Positions 50,160-61,400 of a DNA stretch of 64,000 bases are shown here, one piece after another. A program made the position numbers and the translations under genes. The notes under the pieces are model-generated. The model saw only the letters and a program-made list of their open reading frames with translations, was not told where the DNA came from and made no database searches. This DNA is from Pomphorhynchus laevis. Lineage: Eukaryota; Acanthocephala; Palaeacanthocephala; Echinorhynchida; Pomphorhynchidae. Position 1 is the first letter of the stretch; each line of letters opens with the position of its first letter. The stretch is taken from NCBI GenBank assembly GCA_012934845.2, contig WNNJ02000535.1:54946-118945 (forward strand), written 5' to 3'.

Positions 50160-51790
50160 ATTAAGTCGTTTGAACTTCTCCAGTTCTATTCCAGGTAAAA
50201 AAGTACGTATAAATTCAAGAGATCCAACGTGGATCACACACAACTGATCAAGGAATTGCAAAAGCGAAAAGACCGATCTTACCGGAGTGGCAATTCTGAA
50301 ATATACAAACAAATTAACAATAGACTGTCAAATCTAATACCTATAGCAAAATCGTGCTGGTTTACAAAGCAATTATGCATAATTCGTGGTGGTTCTCTAC
50401 GGAAAGGAGTAAATGCAATTAGAAAGCAGGCACCTATATCGGAGTTTGATGAACTCACGGATGAAAGACCTAAAGCGACAGTGAACCTTATCAATTCTAA
50501 TTTAACAAATGAAATCTTAACAGAGCATAACAGCTTACTCATCGCATTCGATGATAATATTTCTAACTGTGATCAATTTATGGACAAAATTTCATCGCTA
50601 GAAGTACACTCGACAATATTAAAGATAAGGAAAAACAAATCATGTAGGCCAGGTATGCCTATATGGGCTCTACATGAATTAGCTGAATTATTTAAACATA
50701 ATTTTTTCAATTATGTTTACCTCCATATTCAGAATGGGAATTGTTCCAAGTTGCTTAAAATAGTCTATGGTTCGCTTGATACCCAAAGACAAATTACCTA
50801 TCACAATCGACAATTTTAGGCCCATACGTCTAGTACCGGCTATAGCAAGTCCTAGAAATGTGTTTTAAAAGGAGATTTTTGGATAAATACATAACTACGG
50901 TATCCAACTCTAAATTTGCTTTCAAACCTAACAGCAGTGCTAAGAACGCTCTTGTCGCGATTAATGAACGAATACTAAAAGAAATTGACTCATAAAGCTG
51001 TCCCGTAGTACAAATTATTCAGGTCGATATTTCAAAAGCCTTCGATTGTCAATCATCACATTTTAATCAACAAGTTAGTTAAAAACAACTTCCCATACTG
51101 GCAGATAGCCTTTATTTCTTCATATTTACAAGATATAACTCAACGTGTAGGTTATAAAGAGATAGTTTCAGAGAGTTATACAATGTCAATCGGAGTACCT
51201 CAAGGAAGCGCGTTATCGAAGTTTTTATTCGCCATCTACGTTGATGATTTTTATTCTATTCTGCAATCCAGCGTATGTGTGAAATTCGCTGATGACATCT
51301 CCATAATTGTAAGTTCGTCGAACTTCTTAAATTCTAATAGAGACGTTGGGCAATCTGATAAAATGGACTGATCTAAATCTATTGAGCTTAAATAGATCAA
51401 AATCCAAAATTATGCATATCAACCTAAAGAGTCGACATAGCCCATTGATATTTGATCATGGGCTGAAACGTGTTAATAGTCTTCGAATACTAGGCGTTAA
51501 TTCTACCGCCAACCTGTCTTGGTCTCTTCATATTGATGAGGTCATCAGAAAATGCAGTAGCCGACTTTATCTGTTAGAGGTTGTTATATACAACCTCAGT
51601 TAGAGGTTGTATATATTGCATTAGTAAGATCATTACTAGTTTATGGATAACCCGTTTTTTGTAATGTAGCCTCACGAGACCTTCAACAAATGTTAAAGTT
51701 CATAGGTTCGCAGAGCGCATTTGTAGAAAAAATTTTGTCACTCTCGCGGAAGTTTTAAAAATGGCGTTTACCAATCTACTGCGGTGTCGA
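50160..51790 (+). mobile_element. Non-LTR retrotransposon (LINE, CR1/Jockey-like) RT fragment, decayed
   Basis: Plus strand. 50,229-50,819 encodes the pre-RT linker (LIKELQKRKDRSYRSGN) and the first RT blocks (VHSTILKIRKNKSCRPGMPI, a degenerate copy of the KSPGPDG motif). A following segment in another frame matches R.FLDKYITTVSNSKFAF. Then come VDISKAFD, 51,183-51,371 with GVPQGSALSKFLFAIYVDDF and FADDISI, and 51,346-51,603 with LNLLSLNRSKSKIMHINLKS, LRILGVNSTANLSW and the thumb. The AP endonuclease is missing (5' truncated) and the RT is split over frames by several frameshifts and stops, so it is dead. The C-terminal end fades near 51,790, where a 242-bp repeat begins. Confidence 0.85.
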
Positions 51791-51812
51791 TAATCAAGAA
51801 TGAATGATACTG

Positions 51813-52497
51813 CCAGTTGATCTGTAAAAGAGTTACATTTCCTTCAATGAGATAACGGCTCGAATGGTACAAAGAAATGATAATATATGGTGTTTCTTTT
51901 TTTATAGCTGATTGATACCTCACGGTTTTATCAAGCAGTTTTGAAAATATGTGATTAGCTTATCATTTTGGGAAATCACCGCTCCAGTTGAGTATTATGA
52001 AGACTCGATTTAGACTGTTAATGGATCTGTAAAACTGATCGGTACTTCGATTATCTGATCACGATTATTTGATCAGATAATTATCTGATCAGATTACCAG
52101 TTGATCAGTAAAGGAGTTACATTTCCTTTAATGAGATAACGATTGATAGCTGATTGATACCTCACGGTTTTATCAAGCAGTTTTAAAAATATGTGATTAG
52201 CTTATCATTTTGGGAAATCACCGCTCCAGTTGAGTATTATGAAGACTCGATTTAGACTGTTAATGGATCTGTAAAAGTGATCGGTACTTCGATTATCTGA
52301 TCACGATTATCTGATCAGATAATTATCTGATCAGATTACCAGTTGATCTGTAAAGGAGTTACATTTCCTTTAATGAGATAACGATTGATAGCCGATTGAT
52401 ACCTCACGGTTTTATCAAGCAGTTTTGAAAATATGTGATTAGCTTATCATTTTGGGAAATCACCGCTCCAGTTGAGTATTCAACTGGAGCGGTGATC
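51813..52497 (+). repeat. 242-bp tandem repeat array ending in a palindrome
   Basis: Unit starts (CCAGTTGATC) at 51,813, 52,097 and 52,339. The last spacing is 242 bp; the first unit carries an extra 42 bp. Units contain ACCTCACGGTTTTATCAAGC, CACCGCTCCAGTTGAGTATT and a TGATCAGATAA-rich palindromic patch. The third unit stops at a perfect inverted repeat (arms 52,459-52,474 and 52,481-52,496) that joins the array to the 3' end of thioredoxin-like gene C. Confidence 0.85.
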
Positions 52498-53329
52498 TTT
52501 TATTTAATAAAGAATCAATACCTTTATCGAATTTGGGCAGTAATAACATTTTGGCTTTTTCATTTTCTTCATCTTTGAGCCAGTTGCTCTTCCATCTGCT
52601 TTCACTAGCACTTCGAACTTTTTTCTTGTCCCGACAGGTGTCCATTATTTCATTTACAAATCGATCAACGTCTGATTTACTAATTGCCCCACTTAGTCGT
52701 TTGTCCAATATTTTTCCATCGCACCCAAAACTTATTGCCGTAGGTGTTAATTTAACATCGAAGCGGTCAGCAACTCGTGGTAGTTTTGACACATTAACTC
52801 GAATAACCTTAATTTTACCTTTTTCGCGTTTAATAGCTTCACTGAGCCATTTAGCATAAAAATCAATAACTATTGGTTTGCCGTTATTCTTTCTAACAAA
52901 TCTATCGAATTCTTTGGCATTTTCAGGTAAGAATATGTCTGTTGTGCCCTTTACATAATTTTGATTTCGTGCTAAATTCCGCTGTACTGAAATAGCATGC
53001 TCATTATTACGAACACACCTGTTGACAGTATCAACACTCGGAGGTAAGCTCCCATGTATGGATAAAAGTAGGTTGGTATCTATTAGGCCTCTCAGTTGGA
53101 TGCATTTTTTGCTTTGATTATCGTCGTTCCAATCGTAGTTCGATGAAGATAGTTTACGTTTGTCTGGTCTCACGACACGGTTTATCGCAGAATTATTCGC
53201 GCAATTCGAAGTGGTTTTACACTCAATATTTTTATCGCTACATTTAAAGCAGTTATTTGCATTCTGTAATGAATTTGATATTACAAGCAAATTAGATAAT
53301 TGATCATTATTAATATGTTTGCTAGTCAT
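52460..53329 (-). CDS. Thioredoxin-like gene C (289 aa); catalytic CxxC absent
   Basis: One continuous frame. Residues 1-130 form a polar, asparagine/serine-rich extension with a cysteine cluster (C27, C30, C37, C43) of zinc-knuckle spacing. The thioredoxin fold covers about 131-233: EFDRFVRKNNGKPIVIDFYA, then KWLSEA in place of WCGPC, then IKVIRVNVSKLPRVADRF, the cis-proline loop KLTPTAISFG, SGAISKSDVDRFVNEIM. A basic tail (RSASESRWKSNWLKDEE) follows. The last 12 residues (RSPLQLNTQLER) are encoded by the palindrome at the edge of the 242-bp array, so the native C-terminus may have been replaced or extended by repeat DNA. Unlike genes A and B, no donor is seen after the fold. The start is the first ATG; an acceptor-like CATATCATAG lies 13 bases before it, so an upstream exon is possible. 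The fold is kept but the redox centre is gone; role unknown. Confidence 0.8.
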   Translation of the reverse strand: MTSKHINNDQLSNLLVISNSLQNANNCFKCSDKNIECKTTSNCANNSAINRVVRPDKRKLSSSNYDWNDDNQSKKCIQLRGLIDTNLLLSIHGSLPPSVDTVNRCVRNNEHAISVQRNLARNQNYVKGTTDIFLPENAKEFDRFVRKNNGKPIVIDFYAKWLSEAIKREKGKIKVIRVNVSKLPRVADRFDVKLTPTAISFGCDGKILDKRLSGAISKSDVDRFVNEIMDTCRDKKKVRSASESRWKSNWLKDEENEKAKMLLLPKFDKGIDSLLNKRSPLQLNTQLER

Positions 53330-55260
53330 ACAGAAATACCTATGATATGATTTAAAAGCTATACGACAAGGTTTCAGTTCTTTTCATATATCGCTAAGAT
53401 CAATGAATATTCTAATTGTCCTTTGATGGTATTAAGTCAAATAGGTTGCCATGGATGCATTTTTCAGGTTTAAAATTTTTATTTTTTGATCTTTTATTGA
53501 ACGGAAATTCAAACAATATTTTCACCGATGGTAGAAATTAAATTAATATAACTGTTGTTTAAGCATGTACATTTTTAGTAAGATTTTATATTTTTTACTA
53601 TCCTGCATAAAAAATGTATTCTGCAATCAAAGACCGATACTAAGATGTTCTCTAACTGAATTATGCTAAATGCATAATTGAAATTCATATCCACAAATTT
53701 CCAAAACACCGATTACTGTTTAAAATACGAGATATAGAGCATTTTGATTCAAATTTAATTCAATATTTGTTTTTATTAGATTATCACATTACTTTTTTAA
53801 TTAAATAAAACACTTTTTTTTTCTAATTTTCTAGTGATTAAAATATAAATCAATTTCGCTACTCGTCACTTATGCAGACAATTCGTATTGAATTGAGTTT
53901 GTCAAAATTAATAATTTCAGTCTTCATTATAATAGAATCACTTTCTTCTATTCAGGAATAGAAAATGTGCCAATTTAGTGGATTTTTGTTAATTTCGTAA
54001 TCAAAGATAAGCAATTTATCGTAATATTAATGTAAATTTATATGCAATAGTTAATATTCGTCATGTATTTTCTAACAAATTGCATTTTAAATACGTAAAA
54101 TTAAATCCTTGAATTGAAATGAGACCTGCTGAATTTTCTTTGAACTGATGAGACCTGCTGATTTTTCTTTTTTGCTTTTTTTTGTGATTTTCACTGATAA
54201 TACTATTTTCCCATACCGGCAAATAATATTTTAAACGAAATGATTGCAATTTTTCTGATAATGAAAGATTTGTTCTGTCGAAAAAATTAAAGAAAATAAA
54301 GACAATTGATAAAAATGTAAATGAAAAATAATGTGAAATTTAAAATAATCCATTTATTTTATATTTATTTTTTGAAATTTTAATCGTAAAATATTTAATA
54401 AAATACAATAAGATATGATGTAATCCACGATTAAAAACATTTTTCTTCGAAAAACTGCATTATATTTTCGCTGATATCTAAGGTACAAAATTCTCCGTTT
54501 GTGATCTACATTCGAGTATTCGTTAATCCCTGAAATGAAATTTGTTCACAGATTACCCTACACTAAGTGAGGCAATTCTGCAGCCTAAGTTGCAAAACAA
54601 ATCAATGGTTATTTCAGCCACAAACATTTTTGTAATAAATGGATGTTATTAAAAATTAAATTATTAATCAGTTTGTATATTTATAAAAAATTACAGATTA
54701 ATAAAATTTCAAAATACAATTAATGAATAGAAATGAACAATTAATGAATATAATTTGAAATGAAAACCAAAATGATTAATTTGAAAGTCTCTAGAAGTCG
54801 AGTTATTTTCGCATTAATTATGAAAAAAATATTTTTTTTAATTTTTTTCGTTATTAATTAACATTAAAATATTATGAAAAACTTGACTTTTTTGTTGATA
54901 TAATTGTTTGAATAACAACGAGTTGCAAACGTTTAACTTTTTCAAGTTTTGGGCATTTTTAAACATGTATCGTCAGGAAACAAAAAATATAACAATTTCA
55001 AAGTAAATTTTTAAAAATAAATTTTTACAGTGGTAAAAACCATAACATAGTAACAAAGTTTATGAAATATAAAACATTGTCATTATTACGATTAAAATAC
55101 GCCACTGGTAAGTCACCTTCGATTATTACTCTGCGTTTCGTAGTAAGAATTTAACATAGGGTGAGGATGTGACGTTATACCAACTGATGGCATGATATTA
55201 AATCGCGGACGTGTTGATTTGTGTGTATACATCTAAAAGTAGAGAAAAACTGAAATGCAA
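53330..55260. other. Intergenic, no gene seen
   Basis: A+T-rich sequence between gene C (5' side) and the 3' end of the IP3 receptor, both on the minus strand. The frame at 54,061-54,249 (-) includes a short local duplication (GAGACCTGCTGA at 54,120 and 54,150) and no domain. Confidence 0.45.
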
Positions 55261-55267
55261 TATATGT

Positions 55268-55444
55268 TTACGAGTAAAGTACGTGTTTCTTAATGTCATT
55301 CACTGTTTCATTTAATGTGTCAATTAATTTATGCACATCATATAATTGAGATCGTAGGGCTCGATTATCTTCGTCCTCTTTTTTATTTTCCTTGCTGTCG
55401 AGAGCTATTGTTCTCATCCGTGGAAACCAATTCAAGTTTTCTTT
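55268..55444 (-). CDS. Itpr: Itpr last coding exon
   Basis: Acceptor CACCTGTTTAG, then [15 protein letters not shown], an acidic/basic helix and the stop at 55,268-55,270. Phase 0. Confidence 0.88.
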   Translation of the reverse strand, partial: KENLNWFPRMRTIALDSKENKKEDEDNRALRSQLYDVHKLIDTLNETVNDIKKHVLYS

Positions 55445-58400
55445 CTAAACAGGTGTAAATATTAGAAATAAAAAATATTGACGTTTTTAAGTTTCATTTT
55501 GAAATTTCTATGAATGCACTTCTCTCCAATAGTTTTTGTTTAAAGATAACAAATCAAATACTTAATCAAACTTGAAATATTTGGTAATGAAAATATTGAC
55601 GTTTTTTAATTAAGTTCAATTTTTAAATTTGTACGAATGTTCCAAAATAATCAATCAAATTAAATTAATAAAATTAACGTTTAACAAATTTAATGTTAAT
55701 AACACGATAATTCGCACTAGATTATAACTGATTCTATCAAATTTATTAATTTATTCAACTATAATTCTCATTTTATTTGCTTTCAATAAGAATTGATGAT
55801 TGCTAATTGCGTCAATAAAAATCTTATTAAAGATTATCATCACGCGACAAATTGATTATCATCACGCAACAGTGATTTGATTTAATTTTAAATACGCATT
55901 TAATTAGGGGCAAATATGTTTCAATATTTAATAGGCTTCAACTATTCAATATTTTAATATTTAACTTTAATCAATCTACAATGTATATTGCGTATGTCAC
56001 CTTTGAAATATTTATTTAATATTATTTGAAAAAGTCAATTTATTTCTTTTTGTAGATCCATAAATTTGCAGGGATGAAGAAATTAGTTTTATTACAACTT
56101 TTTGATCGTTTCTGCTGTCATTTTAAGGAAAATGAAACATTTTATTCAAACAGTTTATTCATTAACAAAATAAACTGCTTGTGATTTTTACAAAGATGAT
56201 AATTTAATTAAAATTTTAAATAATTAAAATAATTTTAATTAAATTTTAATTTTAATTTAATAAATTAACATTTATTTAATTTAATTTAAAATGTAAATTT
56301 AATAAGAAATTGATAAAACCTAAAACAAAATAAAATGCTCTATGCAAAATTTTTGATTTGAAATAAAGTAGCTAAATAAATAAATTGATTTCTAAATAAT
56401 AAATAAATTTTAAAATTTATTAAAATTTCAATAAAATTTTTAATAAATTAATTATAATAAAATTTACAACCACAATTTCCTTCTTCGGAGGGAAACCCCT
56501 CCGAAGAAGGTGATCCCTAGACATCGTCAGAACGTGTCCTAGCCACCTCAGCTGACTTTATTCGATGTGGAGAGCGGCAATTTTACTCCGACTCCATCAC
56601 GGATGACCGAATTCCTAACCTTATCTCTGAGGCTAAGACAGGCCACACCGCGAAAGAACCTCATTTCGGTCGCCTGTATCCGAAATCTTATCATTTCGGT
56701 CATAACCCAAAGCTCATGACAATAGTTTAAGATAGGAACGAAGATTGCGTGGTAAAGCGAAAGCATCACCCGTAGACTAAATTCCCGCTTCACCACGACA
56801 TACACATTGCTGCGTTAGCTAAACAGATCTGCTTCTCAATCTCATTGATGTTCCTGCCGTCCCTAGAGAACAATACCCCAAGATAATTATAATCCTCTAC
56901 ATCAGGAAGAACCTTTTCCCCAATCCGGATAAACATTGGCACCTGAATCTGAGACGAACACATAGAGACAGTCTTTGAGGTACTAACCAGCATCTGTGCA
57001 GCTCGGCATTTCATCAAAATCGATCTAGTAGGCATTGTAAATCCTCAGGACAAGAAGTCATCAAAACAACGTCATTTGCAAAAGGCATAAATGTTATTCT
57101 GATGGAACCGAACTGCAGACAGACATCCGTCAGAGCAGCCCGTCTCAAAATTATGTCCATGTAAACAAAGAACAAATGTGGAGACAAAGGACAACCCTGA
57201 CGAAGCCCAACGCCTACTATAAATGATTCAGACTTCCTACCTGAAATTTAATTTAATTAAAATCAAATAAAATGAATTAATAAAAATTTTAAATTTAATC
57301 TTCTTCTCAAAAATTATTTTAATAGAGGATATAGTGAAAATAATAAAAAAATATGATTGTGTGGATATTTATTTTAATGATATATTGTGTGTTTTTATGT
57401 TCATAAGATAACGAATCTTTACTCTATACCTCAATCATTTCATGAACGTAGCTTTCAGGACCAGTAAATTCCGTTGGGTCTTTCACTTTAATCAGTACCA
57501 TAAACTGAATGTAATGCCACATGTTATGTACCCGCTGAATGTGTTCATCAAACGTTGTTTCTTTATTGTCAAATGAGCGTCTGTCAAGCCCTAAATAAAG
57601 ACAAAATGTAGAATTGTTTTAATATATTTATAAATCGATGCTGTTCATAATAATATTCCTAGATACTATTGCATCTAGTATAGATAAAGACAAAGTATAG
57701 ATCAAGTGAACCTCAGTTGAAAATCGCTGATTTATGGAAAGATATTACACATTATTATAGATATCTAAGGAAATATTATACATTTTGATGGAAAAACTAA
57801 TGACTAAGTAGGCTTTTAGGACACCTAGTCTTTAATAGCATTAAGGACTATACCAATTTGATTGGAATTGTGTGTAGTAAAATGCAAGAAATCAGTTAGC
57901 CCACATAATAAAAAAGTAATTTCAAAAATATATTATATCATACATAAATTGTGTATTACATATTACATATTTCATATTACATTCTTATCATTTAATAATA
58001 ATGATATTCAAATCTATAAAATAAAACACAAAATTATCAGGCCGAAAATATATAAACATGTCCTTACTTTCCCTTATCTAGGCAATTTGAGCAATAGGAT
58101 ATTACGAAAACTTTAAAAGTTGGTAAATAAATCCGGTCTACATGTTCATGTCATTGCTTTTGAAACAAGGTCATCTCGTAGATCTATCTTAGAAAATGTC
58201 GCGGTTGTTTGCGATCAGTCGGGTCGCTCTTTAGAAACGAGAATAAGCGAGCATTGAAAAGTTTTTAGAGGAATAGGAAATTATACTGTTGCAGACCATT
58301 CCCTTTGCACTAATCAGCTTGACGTGTGAGGCTGTTTCAATATCATTATTGAAGCCCGACCTCAATGATCAGTAAACTTATCATTGCCCTAAACTGATCA

Positions 58401-61400
58401 GTATATTAATTGCCCGCCCTCAATGAATTCAGATTATCAACATTCGATTAAAATAAATCTACCATATGAAGATATTTAATTTTGTGTATTTTTAATTTTT
58501 CTTGTTTGACATTCATTCTTGCTGTATAGGTTAGTTTTCGGTCTATATTCTAACCCCTGCTAATTAATTTGTGGCTTTGTTACCCTCTAAGCTCTTACTA
58601 TACATTCAAAAAATATCAAAGTTACAAATTCTTTGTTCTTTATTATCAAAAATAAATTATCGTAATATTTTAAATTTATTAAATATGAATTAATCAAGAA
58701 TATTTTCAGTAAAATCAATCTTCTCATCAGATTTAATGTTAATTAGTGGGTTATTAATTTGGATAATGTAATTAACAATTTTTCCAAAGTAACAAGTGCG
58801 CTTTATGTGTTCTAATCAATTTATTTGCATCCTTTCTATCTGTTTATTATACCAAGTTATGCTTTACGATTGCCAATTAACGAATTCTAAAAAATTGGGG
58901 GTGGCTGAAATCTCTTAAAAACATTTTTATAACACTGACATCTTAAACTATTTTTTGTATAATATCCGTAGGGATACAAGATGAGATCAATGATCAAAAA
59001 ATGTTAAATGTAAATAGGGTTTTTAGGGGCTTACCCGATTATGCTCTTATAAATAAATGTTTGAAAATCTTACCGCAAATAAAGCAAGTATTCCTCAAAG
59101 TTTCCTCGTTTCGTTGCTTTTCTTCACGAATGTCAGCGAAGTTATCGATGATGACACCAAATATTAGGTTGAGAGTTACAATGATTACAATAAAGAAGAA
59201 CATGAGGTCATATACAACTCGAAAGTAGAATAATGGTTCCTATAACGAGAACACTGAAATCAAAATTTATCTTGTTGTCAATTTTACGTACTTTTATACT
59301 TGGCTCTCTCAAAACATCCCCGATCCCACCACCATTCCGTAGACCTTTGTTAAGGGTTGTTACTATACATGTAATTAGGCTATCGCAAACACGTTCTGAT
59401 ACTGAATCGTCGCTGGATACAATTTCAGCTAGAATCACGCATTATGTGATAAATGATATATCACAAATGATATATTTGTTTTAGTATCGAAAAATCATAT
59501 TACAAGATAATATAATAATATTGAAAATACAAGAATTTATTGTTAGCTTTCATATATAAATTAATTAATAGAAATAAACCAAATTTAGTCTTAAAAACTG
59601 CATTCTTGATTAAAATTTCAATTGTAAAATGTAAATAGCTTAAATGGACGAAACATGTTTGAAATAACGTTTAAGCTGTAATAAAGGTTACACAGTTATT
59701 TAACTTAAAGTTTAAAGTTATTTAACTTCTTAAATGTTATACTAGATCTTCTAAACGTCAACTTTGATTATTTGACTTTCTTTAATTTAGTTGACGTTAA
59801 ATTTACTTATTTCCATATCATATTAGCCGTGCAAATAATGTGATTTGACATCTTAACGGTCTTAATTTGACGTCAAATTTACTTATTATCACATCATATT
59901 TACAATGAAAATAATGTGACGTTTCGAATGTCATAATATAATAACGTCTATAATGTCAATAATAACGTCTCTAAGGTCTTATTTATCTTCTAAAAGTTTA
60001 ATTTAATTATTTGACGTCAAATTTACTTATTATCACAGCATATTTACAATGAAAATAATGTGACGTCTCGAATGTCATAATATAATAACGTCTATAACGT
60101 CAATAATAACGTCTATAAGGTCTTATTTATCTTCTAAAAGTCAAATTTAATTATTCGACGTCAAATTTACTTATTATCACAGCATATATACAATGAAGAT
60201 AACGTTTGATAATAATGTTTAATAATATTTTACTTCTTGAATGTCACTTCTAAAAGTCAAATTTATTATAAATAATGTCAAATAGCTGGAAGAATATGAA
60301 GATTCAATATGTTTATATTTGACGTCTCCCATGTTTCTTAGAGCATGATCATAATGCGATAATCACGACATCACTACAATTAATAACAGTGGCAATTCTT
60401 ACAAAATAGGTAAGTATGAAGATAATATATTAATAACTGATTATAATGTATAGGATAGTAAAATAATTTAATTTGGTTACAAGAAATAATTTACATACAT
60501 GGAAATGTATTTCACGCAACTATAAATAAAATCTACAAACAAAACACATGTAAGCCTTTTAGATAATATTTCACATCTAAATAAAAACCCATTAAGTAAT
60601 TATATATAAATATTCTATAATTGCAGCTAATTGTATTAAACACATTTAAAAGACTATATTTAATCACCCAATTTGTATACATTTATTTCAAAACGCTTCG
60701 CCTTTTGGCTTTATCAATTTTATATTTTTATCAAAATTAAATTTTGTATTAATTAACATTTTTTTAATTTTTTATTTATTTAAAATCTTTAATTTTTTTG
60801 CTAAAATACGTTGCACTTAATCTTCTAACTATATAGGAAGCTGACAAAATGTTGGTATTAAAGCATAAATAGGGAAGATTCTATATGCTATCAAACTGTC
60901 ATAAAGAAAAAACTGTATATAGGGCGGCCGATAAGAATCTATAATGAGTACCGTACTAAACTATTATCACTCCGAATACATAAAATCACATTCACATAAT
61001 AGCATGATAAGTGTCTAGTTTATCAGAATATTTTTATGAAATTTGAAAGCCTAAAAACATAATTGAGATTCGATGCAATACTAGTAGTAGTTATCGATGC
61101 AGCATCGTTATACACCACATACAGAAGGAATGAGAGCTATGGAGAAATTCCTAACCGCACTTAAACATGATTCGAAATCTTCTGAATTCATTCCAGTGAA
61201 TCTATAAATACTTTTACAGAGCAGTATATTAGAATTAAATAAGTCAAAGTTTATTCAAAATTATGAATTGGCAATAAACACCCCTTGTGCACCTTCATAT
61301 GTAACTATATTTATGGCAGATTATGAGCAGACATTTGTATAATCCCGACATTTTAAACCAGATATATTGCTTCGGTATTATAATGATATTCTGATGGTTT

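Noticed and set aside
52533-52859. Plus-strand 108-codon frame
   Set aside because: Shadow of thioredoxin-like gene C on the minus strand.
59001-59484. Plus-strand frames at 59,001-59,228 and 59,233-59,484
   Set aside because: They are antisense shadows of the IP3 receptor exons; the minus strand gives the conserved pore and S6 sequence.
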